Program-made: the position numbers and the translations under genes
Source: an uncultured Lachnospiraceae bacterium
GTDB lineage: Bacteria; Bacillota; Clostridia; Lachnospirales; Lachnospiraceae
Assembly (NCBI GenBank): GCA_934294885.1
Contig: CAKRAK010000005.1
Location: 1-64,000, forward strand
Direction: 5' to 3'
Length of the DNA: 64,000 nt
Part shown: positions 1-8,457 of the stretch, in pieces
How positions within the stretch are numbered: position 1 is the stretch's first letter
How the letters are laid out: each line of letters opens with the position of its first letter
The notes under the pieces: generated by a model
What the model saw: the letters and a program-made list of their open reading frames with translations, nothing else
Told to the model about the DNA's origin: nothing
Databases searched by the model: none

Positions 1-144
1 TTAATAAGTGCGAAGCACGAATTTAGTACCGCTACGAGGAGCAGACAGTGGGAACGGTCCTTGTAAGGAACCATCATTTGTGATGGAAAGCGTCCGGTTA
101 AGAACCTAGTTAAGAATCCAAGCATGAATCCTTCCAACGATTAC
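1..144. other. Intergenic stretch with small hairpins upstream of glyA
   Basis: No gene is visible here. The segment contains short inverted repeats (CCTTGTAAGG near 59-68 and CCATCATTTGTGATGG near 70-85) and the 12-mer TTTAGTACCGCT (22-33), which is also found, reverse-complemented, inside the long palindromic repeats at 21.3, 33.9 and 59.6 kb. It may be the remnant or edge of a repeat or the tail of an upstream transcription unit. I cannot assign a function. Confidence 0.3.
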
Positions 145-174
145 TTGACAGTAACCTTCCATTAATTGTAAAAT
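145..174 (+). promoter_or_regulatory. Putative sigma-A promoter of glyA
   Basis: A consensus -35 TTGACA (145-150) and a -10-like TAAAAT (169-174) are separated by 18 nt, about 40 nt before the glyA start codon. No other good promoter lies between it and the gene. Confidence 0.55.
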
Positions 175-218
175 AATGATTAGTGTGATGGCTAATTATA
201 ATTACAGGAGGATAAGAT

Positions 219-1454
219 ATGTACAGTTTTGATGAGATTACAAAAGTTGATCCAGAGATTGCAAATGCCATGAATGACGAGATTCATCGTCAGAATCAGA
301 ATTTGGAGTTGATTGCTTCAGAAAATATTGTTAGTAAAGCAGTAATGGCAGCTATGGGAAGCCCTCTTACCAATAAGTATGCAGAGGGATATCCGGGAAA
401 GCGTTACTATGGTGGATGTGAATATGTAGATGTTGTAGAAGATTTGGCAAGAGAACGTGCAAAGGAATTATTCGGTTGTGAGTATGTTAACGTTCAGCCA
501 CATTCCGGTGCTCAGGCAAATATGGCAGTTTTCTTTGCTGTTATGCAGCCGGGAGATACATTCATGGGTATGAATCTTGATCATGGCGGACATTTGACAC
601 ATGGTTCTCCTGTTAATATGTCAGGAAAGTACTTCAATGTAGTACCGTATGGTGTAAATGATGATGGATTTATTGATTATGATGAGGTAGAGCGGATTGC
701 AAAAGAGTGCCATCCAAAGCTGATTGTTGCCGGCGCTTCTGCTTATGCAAGAAAGATTGATTTCAAGCGTTTCCGTGAAATCGCAGATTCTGTTGGAGCT
801 GTATTAATGGTAGATATGGCACATATTGCAGGTCTTGTTGCAGCAGGACTTCATGAAAGCCCAATTCCATATGCACATGTTACTACAACAACCACTCATA
901 AGACATTACGTGGACCTCGTGGTGGTATGATCTTATCCAGCAACGAAGTCAATGAAAAATATAACTTCAATAAGGCAATCTTCCCTGGTATTCAGGGTGG
1001 TCCTTTAATGCATGTAATTGCAGGTAAGGCAGTTTGCTTTAAGGAAGCATTATCTGATGAATATAAGGAATATATGGCACAGGTTGTTAAGAATGCAGCC
1101 GTATTAGCTGAGGAATTAACAAAGAGAGGCTTCAAGATTGTATCAGGTGGTACAGATAATCACTTAATGCTGGTTGATTTACAGAATTTAGGATTAACCG
1201 GTAAGGAAGTAGAGAAGCTTTTAGACAGTGTTCATATTACAGCCAATAAAAATACCGTTCCAAATGATCCGAAGTCACCGTTTGTAACAAGTGGTATCCG
1301 TTTAGGAACTCCTGCAATTACAACCCGTGGTGCAAAAGAGGATGACATGGTTACCATTGCAGAAGCAATGAAAGCTGCTGTTATTGATAAGGATGAGGCA
1401 AAAGCCATGGAACTGGTTAAATCAATTACAGACAAGTATCCTTTGTATGCATAG
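219..1454 (+). CDS. glyA: Serine hydroxymethyltransferase
   Basis: GlyA interconverts serine and glycine with tetrahydrofolate and 5,10-methylenetetrahydrofolate, using pyridoxal phosphate, in the cytosol; it is the main source of one-carbon units. The 411-residue protein has the full family length and its features in order: the N-terminal LIASENIVS segment, the NKYAEGYPGKRYYGG substrate and cofactor region near residue 50, the D-x-AH-x-AG motif near 200 and the PLP-lysine motif TTTTTHKTLRGPRGG with Lys228. The ATG is preceded by AGGAGG at a good distance. It is a single-gene unit, with its own promoter and a terminator right after it. Identification is secure; nothing is abnormal. Confidence 0.97.
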   Translation: MYSFDEITKVDPEIANAMNDEIHRQNQNLELIASENIVSKAVMAAMGSPLTNKYAEGYPGKRYYGGCEYVDVVEDLARERAKELFGCEYVNVQPHSGAQANMAVFFAVMQPGDTFMGMNLDHGGHLTHGSPVNMSGKYFNVVPYGVNDDGFIDYDEVERIAKECHPKLIVAGASAYARKIDFKRFREIADSVGAVLMVDMAHIAGLVAAGLHESPIPYAHVTTTTTHKTLRGPRGGMILSSNEVNEKYNFNKAIFPGIQGGPLMHVIAGKAVCFKEALSDEYKEYMAQVVKNAAVLAEELTKRGFKIVSGGTDNHLMLVDLQNLGLTGKEVEKLLDSVHITANKNTVPNDPKSPFVTSGIRLGTPAITTRGAKEDDMVTIAEAMKAAVIDKDEAKAMELVKSITDKYPLYA

Positions 1455-1493
1455 TTATCAACTGAAAAAATATAGAAGGATGAAAACAGTAAG

Positions 1494-1530
1494 AAGGTAG
1501 TTTTCTTTCACTAGAAAACTGCCTTTTTGT
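1494..1530 (+). terminator. Rho-independent terminator of glyA
   Basis: An 11-bp stem (GGTAGTTTTCT with AGAAAACTGCC, one G-T pair) with a six-base loop is followed by TTTTTGTTTT. It lies 40 nt after the glyA stop codon. Confidence 0.85.
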
Positions 1531-1688
1531 TTTGGCGGAGAGGAAAATGCAGCTATTCATGGGGCATTTGACAGTCGCTGACAAGAGCGGGATTTACGGC
1601 GTGTATCTCGTCTCTGTCGTATGGGATTCATATTATGGGAAGTGAATCCGTATATAGGCGTAAAATTTAATACTGAAGAAGGTAAATT

Positions 1689-4175
1689 ATGATTGAAAGA
1701 AAATGGGCGGTTAGAATTGAATTATTTGAATTTGTTTTATTTGTAACGATACATACAGTGTACGCATGGATTTTTCTTGATTCGGATGTGGCGGCAGAGG
1801 TGAGCTTTTTAGCATTTATCACATCTGTAGCAACGGTTATCAGCTTGTATTGGATAAAGGATTTATTATTTTCGCAGACATTGTTTATATTCTGTATCAT
1901 GATTGCAACCCAGTTAATCGGGGCTGTTGTGGGAAGCTTTGCCATGGGCATTTGTATCTACATGATATCCGGTGCTTTAATTTCCATTGTAGGTTCTACG
2001 AAGCTAAATGCAAGATTTTTTATTATAACCAATGCAGCCATTATAATCGGATTGATAAGGGAATATGATGTGATTAAGGAATTTATGCCAATTCGTTATT
2101 ATGGAATGGCAATTATATTCTGTGAGGCATTTTTGATAACAGAGAATTTTATGGTGCTGCTTTACCAGAGAAAGGTAGAGGAGGTAGAGACGAAAAATGA
2201 TTTGCTGGAGCTGGTACAAAAGGAGAAAAATCAGTTTTTTGCCAATATGTCTCATGAAATCCGGACACCGATGAATGCAATTATTGGTATGAGCGAGTTA
2301 ATTATGAGGGAAGAGGATGCTTCCGATAAGATTCGGGAATATTGTTACAACATTCAATCCTCCGGTGAGAATCTGCTTGGAATCATTAATGATATTCTGG
2401 ATCTTTCTAAGTTGGAATCGGGGAAAATGGATATTGTAAATGAAGTGTATTCCCTGGCTTCACTGCTTCAGGACGTATCCAATACGGCAATATTCCGAAA
2501 GGGATATAAGGATCTTGATATTATCATTGACAGTAGTCCCAATTTGCCAAAGGCACTTGTGGGGGATGAACTGCGGATTCGCCAGATTATGATTAATATT
2601 GTAAATAATGCCATTAAGTTTACCGAACAGGGCTATGTCTATATTAAGGTGACCTGTTATGATGAGGATGGGGAAAATCACCTGCGTTTTCAGGTAGAGG
2701 ATAGTGGTGTCGGAATTAAAAAAGAGGATCAGATACATTTGTTTGAATCATTTAATCGTACCGATTATTTGAAAAACAGATACATAGAGGGAACCGGATT
2801 GGGGCTGGCAATCTGTAAACAGATGGTAAGACTGATGCATGGAAGCATTAAGCTATACAGTGAGTTTGGAAAAGGAACTACTGTTATTGTGGATATTCCG
2901 CAGCCGATTTCCGATAGTACACCATTCCTTAGACTGAAATCCAATGATAATATGTCAGTTGGTATTTATATTGATAAAGAACAGCATTTAAGACCCGGTG
3001 ATTTATATTACGGAGAATCTACAAGAAATATCTGGGATACATTGAAGATTCCCTGCAAGGAGTTTACGGATTTTCCTGCCATGATGGATGCCGTGGAGAA
3101 AGGTCGGATTACCCATTTGTTTGTTGGAGAAGGAGAGTATATGGATCAAAAGAATTATTTTGATCAGATTGCCGCAAAAATCCAGCTGCTCGTAACCCAT
3201 AATGTACAAAATACAATCCTTCTGTCCGATAATGTTATTGAGGTTTTGCTTCCGTATTGTGCAATGAATATTATTACGGCATTAAACGGAGAGGCTATTT
3301 ATAATCAGTTTATTGAGGAAAAGACGGTTAAAATCGTATATTCCGCACCGGATGCAAAGGTATTGGTTGTGGATGATAATGAAGTGAATTTACGTGTGGC
3401 GGAGGGTATCTTAAAATTATATGAGATTTCTGCGGAATTGGTGCATAGTGGAAAAGAAGCCATTGAAAGATTGAGACAGCAGGATATTGATCTAATATTT
3501 ATGGATCATATGATGCCGGAGTTAGATGGAATAGAGACCACACAGATTATTCGCCGTTCTTATGGGGAATATGGAAAAAATATACCGATTATTGCCATGA
3601 CTGCAAATGCGGTAAATGATGCAAAAAACATGTTTTTGTCTAATGGATTCCAGGATTTTCTTCCAAAACCGGTTACGCTTAAGGATATCAATGAAATGCT
3701 TCGAAAATGGATTCCGGGAACGAAGCTTGTATTCAGGGATGAGCATGACAGAAAACAAGTTAATGTATTGGTTCCGGAAGAGGATCAGAAGGTACAGCTG
3801 GTAAAGAAATCCGAACCGGAATTTACACCGATGAGGATTGACATGGATTACGCTCTTGAAAACATGGGAGGTATGAAAGACTTATACAAAGAGCTTTTGG
3901 AATACAGTCTGGAAGTGCAGCAGGAACGAATGGAAGAAATACAGACCTGCTATGACAAGAAGGATTTTAAAGAATATCAGATCCGGGTACATGCATTGAA
4001 GGGTGCCATGAGAAGTCTTGGAATCGAAGAGATGGCATTGATAGCTCAAAAACAGGAATTTGCATGTAAAGAAGAACGATATCAGGATGTCATAGATGAG
4101 CATGAACATTTTGTAGAAGAATGTGACAGGGCACATGATACGATTCGTTGGTATTTGGAACAAAATAATTTATAA
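1689..4175 (+). CDS. Hybrid sensor histidine kinase with receiver and HPt domains
   Basis: An 828-residue membrane phosphorelay kinase. The N-terminal ~165 residues hold about six hydrophobic segments with no large extracellular loop, so the sensed signal is probably membrane- or turgor-related, or unknown. A short coiled linker leads to the HisKA box FFANMSHEIRTPMN (phospho-His189), then the HATPase_c domain with DSGVGI and GTGLGLAI motifs (about 300-410). A poorly conserved segment follows (about 420-550), likely a degenerate receiver. A receiver domain comes next (from about 557, VVDDNE, phospho-Asp606 in FMDHMMPELDG), then a C-terminal HPt domain with HALKGAMRSLG (His768). So one chain can carry a His-Asp-His relay. 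No partner regulator is adjacent. The start has only a weak AAGAAGG ribosome site. The signal and target are unknown. Confidence 0.92.
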   Translation: MIERKWAVRIELFEFVLFVTIHTVYAWIFLDSDVAAEVSFLAFITSVATVISLYWIKDLLFSQTLFIFCIMIATQLIGAVVGSFAMGICIYMISGALISIVGSTKLNARFFIITNAAIIIGLIREYDVIKEFMPIRYYGMAIIFCEAFLITENFMVLLYQRKVEEVETKNDLLELVQKEKNQFFANMSHEIRTPMNAIIGMSELIMREEDASDKIREYCYNIQSSGENLLGIINDILDLSKLESGKMDIVNEVYSLASLLQDVSNTAIFRKGYKDLDIIIDSSPNLPKALVGDELRIRQIMINIVNNAIKFTEQGYVYIKVTCYDEDGENHLRFQVEDSGVGIKKEDQIHLFESFNRTDYLKNRYIEGTGLGLAICKQMVRLMHGSIKLYSEFGKGTTVIVDIPQPISDSTPFLRLKSNDNMSVGIYIDKEQHLRPGDLYYGESTRNIWDTLKIPCKEFTDFPAMMDAVEKGRITHLFVGEGEYMDQKNYFDQIAAKIQLLVTHNVQNTILLSDNVIEVLLPYCAMNIITALNGEAIYNQFIEEKTVKIVYSAPDAKVLVVDDNEVNLRVAEGILKLYEISAELVHSGKEAIERLRQQDIDLIFMDHMMPELDGIETTQIIRRSYGEYGKNIPIIAMTANAVNDAKNMFLSNGFQDFLPKPVTLKDINEMLRKWIPGTKLVFRDEHDRKQVNVLVPEEDQKVQLVKKSEPEFTPMRIDMDYALENMGGMKDLYKELLEYSLEVQQERMEEIQTCYDKKDFKEYQIRVHALKGAMRSLGIEEMALIAQKQEFACKEERYQDVIDEHEHFVEECDRAHDTIRWYLEQNNL

Positions 4176-4180
4176 TTTAA

Positions 4181-4226
4181 AAGACCTGTCTTTACAAATC
4201 GAAAAGGTAAAGACAGGTCTTATTTT
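4181..4226. terminator. Bidirectional terminator between the hybrid kinase and leuA
   Basis: A 15-bp perfect stem (AAGACCTGTCTTTAC paired with its complement ending at 4221) has A-rich sequence on one side and TATTTTG on the other. It lies between convergent genes and can serve both strands. Confidence 0.8.
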
Positions 4227-4238
4227 GTGTTGTATTTA

Positions 4239-5918
4239 TTATTGGATATGCTGCTGGTCAAGATGCTTGTTTACTGCGGAAAGTAATGCACATACAGATG
4301 CATCAATGATATCGTTCTTGATGCCACAGCCCCAAATTGTGTTATCCGGCGTAATTTCAATTCCTACATATGCACAAGCCTGAGAGTTGGAACCGCTGTC
4401 TAATGCATGCTCTTCATAAGTAACTAATTTGAAATCAATGTCAAAATGTTTCTTAATGGCATTGGATACCGCATCCAAACGTCCGTTACCGGTTCCGTGA
4501 TATACCTTCTGGATACCGTTTCGTTTAATGGTAATAGCTGTTGAGAAGACACCGTTTCCTTCCTGAACAAAGTGACACTCATCTAACTTGATTGCGGTTT
4601 TAATATTTACATATTGTTCGCTGAAGATTCCGAGAATTTCTTCCGGAGATAATTCCTTGTGTAAATGATCGGATACGCTCTTAACTGCATAACCAACATT
4701 TTCTCTCATCTTGGCAGGAAGATTGAATCCATAATTCTGCTGTAAAATATAGCCGATTCCACCTTTTCCGGATTGAGAGTTGATTCGGATTACGTCACTG
4801 TCATATTTTCTGCCTACATCATGTGGATCGATTGGTAAATAAGGAACGGTCCAGTCTTTTAAGTCATTGTCAACACGCCACTGCATACCCTTTGCAATTG
4901 CATCCTGATGAGATCCTGAGAATGCAGCAAATACAAGCTGACCGGTGTATGGAGAACGCTCATAAACCTTCATTCCCGATACACGCTCATATAATTCGGT
5001 AATCTTTGGCATATCACTGAAATCCAGCTTTGGATCAATTCCGTGGGAATACATATTCATGGCAAGTGTAACAATATCTACATTTCCGGTTCTTTCGCCG
5101 TTACCGAATAATGTACCTTCAATTCGGTCTGCACCGGCAAGAATACCTAATTCTGCATCTGCAACACCACAGCCTCTGTCGTTATGTGGATGTAAAGAGA
5201 TGATTACATTCTCCCGCATTGCAAGATTTTTATGGAAGTATTCAATCTGGCTTGCATACACATGAGGAAGAGACATCTCTACGGTTGCCGGAAGATTAAT
5301 GATTACTTTATTGTCCGGTGTAGGCTTCCATACATTAATTACAGCATTACAAACCTCTAATGCATAGTCTACTTCTGTACCGGTAAAGGATTCCGGTGAG
5401 TATTCAAACTGATAGTTACCACCATCCTGTTTTGTTAAATCCAACAGCATCTGAGCACCGTCAATGGCAATCTGTTTGATCTCGTCTTTTGATTTCTTGA
5501 AGACCTGCTCACGTTGTGCTAAGGATGTTGAGTTATATACGTGAATGACCGCTTTCTTACAACCCTTGACAGCTTCAAAGGTTTTCTTGATAATGTGCGG
5601 TCTTGCCTGGGTCAGAACCTGAATGGTGACATCATCAGGAATCAAATTCTGTTCAATCAATGCACGTAAAAAATCATATTCTGTTTCGGAAGCGGCAGGA
5701 AAGCCCACTTCGATTTCCTTGAATCCGATTTCCACAAGCATTTTGAAAAATTCAATCTTCTCATCTAAGCTCATTGGAACTACAAGTGCCTGATTACCGT
5801 CTCTCAAATCCACTGAGCACCATGCAGGCGCTTTGTCAATGTACTCTTTTTTTGTCCAATCCAGACATTCTACAGGGGGCATAAAATAATTTCTCTTATA
5901 CTTTGTTGCATCCATCAT
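4239..5918 (-). CDS. leuA: 2-isopropylmalate synthase
   Basis: LeuA condenses acetyl-CoA with 2-oxoisovalerate to 2-isopropylmalate, the first committed step of leucine synthesis. From the chosen start the protein has 559 residues, the length of the LeuA type 2 family. The HMGL-like TIM barrel shows WCSVDLRDGNQAL near the N-terminus and the metal-binding SLHPHNDRGCG motif; the C-terminal ~130 residues form the regulatory LeuA dimer domain that binds leucine. I start it at MMDATK (5918) because AAAGGATGG lies upstream at a workable distance; an in-frame ATG at 5948 lies before that ribosome site. No other leu genes follow, so it stands alone. It is controlled by a T-box leader and can also be inhibited by leucine through the C-terminal domain. 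Confidence 0.95.
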   Translation of the reverse strand: MMDATKYKRNYFMPPVECLDWTKKEYIDKAPAWCSVDLRDGNQALVVPMSLDEKIEFFKMLVEIGFKEIEVGFPAASETEYDFLRALIEQNLIPDDVTIQVLTQARPHIIKKTFEAVKGCKKAVIHVYNSTSLAQREQVFKKSKDEIKQIAIDGAQMLLDLTKQDGGNYQFEYSPESFTGTEVDYALEVCNAVINVWKPTPDNKVIINLPATVEMSLPHVYASQIEYFHKNLAMRENVIISLHPHNDRGCGVADAELGILAGADRIEGTLFGNGERTGNVDIVTLAMNMYSHGIDPKLDFSDMPKITELYERVSGMKVYERSPYTGQLVFAAFSGSHQDAIAKGMQWRVDNDLKDWTVPYLPIDPHDVGRKYDSDVIRINSQSGKGGIGYILQQNYGFNLPAKMRENVGYAVKSVSDHLHKELSPEEILGIFSEQYVNIKTAIKLDECHFVQEGNGVFSTAITIKRNGIQKVYHGTGNGRLDAVSNAIKKHFDIDFKLVTYEEHALDSGSNSQACAYVGIEITPDNTIWGCGIKNDIIDASVCALLSAVNKHLDQQHIQ

Positions 5919-6002
5919 ATAAATTACCATCCTTTCTTTTAACAGCATAATTTTGCGATTACATAAAAATATAGCGTTAGGATATAAGTACGTCTATTCA
6001 TA

Positions 6003-6317
6003 AAAAAAAGCCCGACATCTCCATATTAGAGACGTAAGACTTATTGCTCTACGCGGTACCACTCTACTTCATACATCATTGTATGCACTCATTGCAGATA
6101 CGGACATTCGTCGTATATCCTCCCTCATATAACGGTTGGGTTCCGTCCTTACCTACTGTATTCTGTTCAATAAGGCTACTCAAGGGCGAGTTCGGATTCC
6201 TTCTACATCTGCTTCTCACCAACCAGCAGCTCTCTGTATGCTTTCAAAATCTTACTATTCCCTGTCATCGTATTTGATATACTATATGCAGTTCGTTGTA
6301 TTACGATGCCAACAACT
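6003..6317 (-). ncRNA. T-box riboswitch leader of leuA
   Basis: On the minus strand the diagnostic T-box sequence AGAGTGGTACCGCG lies at 6065-6052. Upstream are the stem I features AGAGAG, CTGCTGGTTGGTGAGAAGCAG and the GAACTCGCCCTTGAG distal loop. Just after the T-box is a terminator (6042-6003): a stem of about 13 bp with one mismatch, then eight T. An uncharged tRNA would pair with the T-box and favour the antiterminator. I could not fix the specifier codon by eye; leucine is expected from the gene but not proven. Several spurious plus-strand reading frames cross this RNA. Confidence 0.93.
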
Positions 6318-6323
6318 AACGAA

Positions 6324-6352
6324 AAGATAACATATTTGACAGGAATTGTCAA
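6324..6352 (-). promoter_or_regulatory. Promoter of the leuA leader
   Basis: On the minus strand a consensus -35 TTGACA (6352-6347) and a -10-like TATCTT (6329-6324) are separated by exactly 17 nt. This places the transcript start near 6317, just before T-box stem I. Confidence 0.75.
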
Positions 6353-6357
6353 CTTGG

Positions 6358-6422
6358 AAAATAAAATCTATGGAGTTGTAAAATAAAATCTATGGAGTTG
6401 TAAAATAAAATCTATGGAGTTG
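6358..6422. repeat. Three tandem copies of a 22-bp unit
   Basis: The unit AAAATAAAATCTATGGAGTTG(T/A) occurs three times in direct succession with no mismatch until its last base (starts 6358, 6380, 6402). It sits directly upstream of the leuA promoter on one side and about 85 nt before the next plus-strand gene on the other. It has no spacers, so it is not a CRISPR array. Operator multiplication or replication slippage are both possible. Confidence 0.9.
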
Positions 6423-6507
6423 AGTCTGAATGAAAAATGTACTAAAATAATAGGAAACAAATTTCTGAATCCATATGGTGGAGTGAAACGGAAGGAGGGC
6501 GTTTTAT

Positions 6508-6903
6508 ATGGGAAATCGTATTCGGGAGTATGTGGCATATATTGATGATTTATTAAAATCAGATGACGAAAATATTGACTGGATGGAGGAAACAAAAAGG
6601 CATTTGGTCCAAATACAGTTCTTTGCCCATGAACGGCTGATTCATCTGATGGTGACGGTGCTGTTTGCCATTATGACGGTGCTGGTATTTTTATATCTGT
6701 TGGGGAATTTCAATATTCCTATTATGATGCTTTTTCTTGCCATTATGGTTTTGCTGATTCCATATATTAAGCATTATTTCTTAATGGAAAATAATGTTCA
6801 GTATATGTATGAACAGTATGACAAAATGATGCAAAAGGCAGGAAAAAAAGCTTTTATGAGGCAAAGCAAATTTAATGAGCCGGTAGGTAAGGTAAATCGG
6901 TAA
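6508..6903 (+). CDS. Small two-helix membrane protein of unknown function
   Basis: I do not recognise a named family. The 131-residue protein has a charged N-terminal ~45 residues (acidic DDENIDWMEE stretch), two hydrophobic segments at roughly 46-67 and 70-90 with a short connecting turn, and a basic C-terminal cytoplasmic tail of about 40 residues. This is a hairpin membrane topology with both ends probably inside. A strong GGAAGGAGGG ribosome site lies just before the ATG, which supports real translation. It stands alone between the tandem repeats and a diguanylate cyclase gene. Its role is unknown. Confidence 0.75.
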   Translation: MGNRIREYVAYIDDLLKSDDENIDWMEETKRHLVQIQFFAHERLIHLMVTVLFAIMTVLVFLYLLGNFNIPIMMLFLAIMVLLIPYIKHYFLMENNVQYMYEQYDKMMQKAGKKAFMRQSKFNEPVGKVNR

Positions 6904-7131
6904 TTCCTAATTATTTATTATGTTTTTCTATTGTCGAAATCTGTCTGTCAGGATTGAAACTTGTGTTTTTTTGAATAAAGTTGTAATATGGTAATGTTTT
7001 TTTTGAATGTATCTTTAATATGAGCTTTTAAATGACGAATAAGAATATATCAGGTTGACTTTCCGTGGAGTCATAAGAGGTAACATTTGTTTTGTAATGA
7101 GCAGCAATCATAACAATTTGGAGATATAATT

Positions 7132-8226
7132 ATGTTAGAATTTTATCACACACTTCGCCAGACAATTAATGGTGTGCGTCCAATGAATGATAAAGTAAAA
7201 TATCCGGCAATATCATTTTTCCTTGCTTTTATACATTTTACTTTTGTGTGTATTTTCTTTATCATGAATATAAAGACGTTACTGTATTACAACGTATTTG
7301 TAACGTTTTTCTACATTGTCATTGGTATTATTTTTATTAAAACAGAACGATATACGGTGCTGTTTGTCGCAGCCCTGATTGAGATTTTATTTCATTCCAT
7401 ACTGGCAACGGTGCTGCTTGGATGGAGCTTTGGATTCATGCTTTATAACATTGCATTGATTCCGGTCATTTTTTATCTGACTTATACACTTTCTTATTTC
7501 AAAGACAATGTGTGGATTCCGATGATGATATCAGCGGTGGTTGTTATATGTTATTATTTCATGAAGCTGATTATGAATGTGGTACCTCATGTATATAATA
7601 CGGACGACATCCTGTACATGGAAAATGTATGTTATTATTACAATACGGCCTTAACATTTATTTTCTTATATGTATGTTCTGTATTGTTTTCCATTGAAGT
7701 AAGATATATGAAGCGGAGCTTAGAACAGGAAAATTATAATCTTGGCGTGATGGCAAATTATGATCCTCTGACCCATTTGCTGAATCGTAGAAGTATGAAT
7801 GTTCATTTGAAGAAGGCACTGGAAAATGTTGAGGAACAGGAATTTTGTCTGATTATGGCAGACATTGATAATTTTAAACGGGTAAACGATACCTATGGTC
7901 ATGCCTGTGGTGATACGGTTTTAAAAATGATTTCCGCCGTGATTTCGGATGATGTCAGGTCGGATGATTATGTCTGCCGCTGGGGCGGTGAAGAAATTCT
8001 CATTCTTATAAGGGCGAATATCGAAGTTGCGGGCAGTGTTGCACAACGTATTTGTGAGGATATTGCCAACACTTGTATTACACATGATGATATACACCTG
8101 CATGTTACGATGACATTGGGAGTTGCACAGGGTAGTACAGGGGACACGATTCGGGGGCTTATAGAAAAGGCGGACCAGAATCTGTACTATGGTAAAAAAC
8201 ATGGGAAAAACCAGGTAGTGGTATAG
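7132..8226 (+). CDS. Membrane-bound diguanylate cyclase (GGDEF)
   Basis: It makes cyclic di-GMP from two GTP. The 364-residue protein starts with about 195 residues carrying six or so hydrophobic segments and no extracellular sensor domain, then a GGDEF domain beginning at DPLTHLLNRR (residue 211). The active-site loop reads GGEEI (285-289), an accepted variant, and the metal-binding ADIDNFKRVND is intact, so it is probably active. The inhibitory I-site RxxD is present as RSDD exactly five residues before GGEEI, so product feedback is expected. The ribosome site (GGAGA) is weak. It is monocistronic, with its own terminator. The input signal is unknown. Confidence 0.93.
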   Translation: MLEFYHTLRQTINGVRPMNDKVKYPAISFFLAFIHFTFVCIFFIMNIKTLLYYNVFVTFFYIVIGIIFIKTERYTVLFVAALIEILFHSILATVLLGWSFGFMLYNIALIPVIFYLTYTLSYFKDNVWIPMMISAVVVICYYFMKLIMNVVPHVYNTDDILYMENVCYYYNTALTFIFLYVCSVLFSIEVRYMKRSLEQENYNLGVMANYDPLTHLLNRRSMNVHLKKALENVEEQEFCLIMADIDNFKRVNDTYGHACGDTVLKMISAVISDDVRSDDYVCRWGGEEILILIRANIEVAGSVAQRICEDIANTCITHDDIHLHVTMTLGVAQGSTGDTIRGLIEKADQNLYYGKKHGKNQVVV

Positions 8227-8266
8227 TATAAAGACTTCCGATTGGAAGGAATGGAATAGTGAGATG

Positions 8267-8297
8267 AAAAACGACATGGAAATGTCGTTTTTTTTAT
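8267..8297 (+). terminator. Terminator after the diguanylate cyclase
   Basis: A stem AAAACGACAT / ATGTCGTTTT with a tiny loop is followed by a run of eight or more T. Confidence 0.85.
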
Positions 8298-8457
8298 GGG
8301 AAGAATGTTCCTTACAGTCGAATAACCAAGAAAAATATAGTGAAATTGCATAAAAAAGGTTAACAAAATAGTTAAAATGTGATAAAATGGATTAAATTGC
8401 TGAAAATCTACAATATGGATTCAGTATTTTCTCTAACAAAAAAGGGGGAGCAGAATT

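Noticed and set aside
6044..6330. Plus-strand reading frames over the region upstream of leuA
   Set aside because: They lie antisense to the T-box RNA and have no ribosome sites.
6358..6422. Possible mini CRISPR array
   Set aside because: Repeats are directly adjacent with no spacers and no cas genes.
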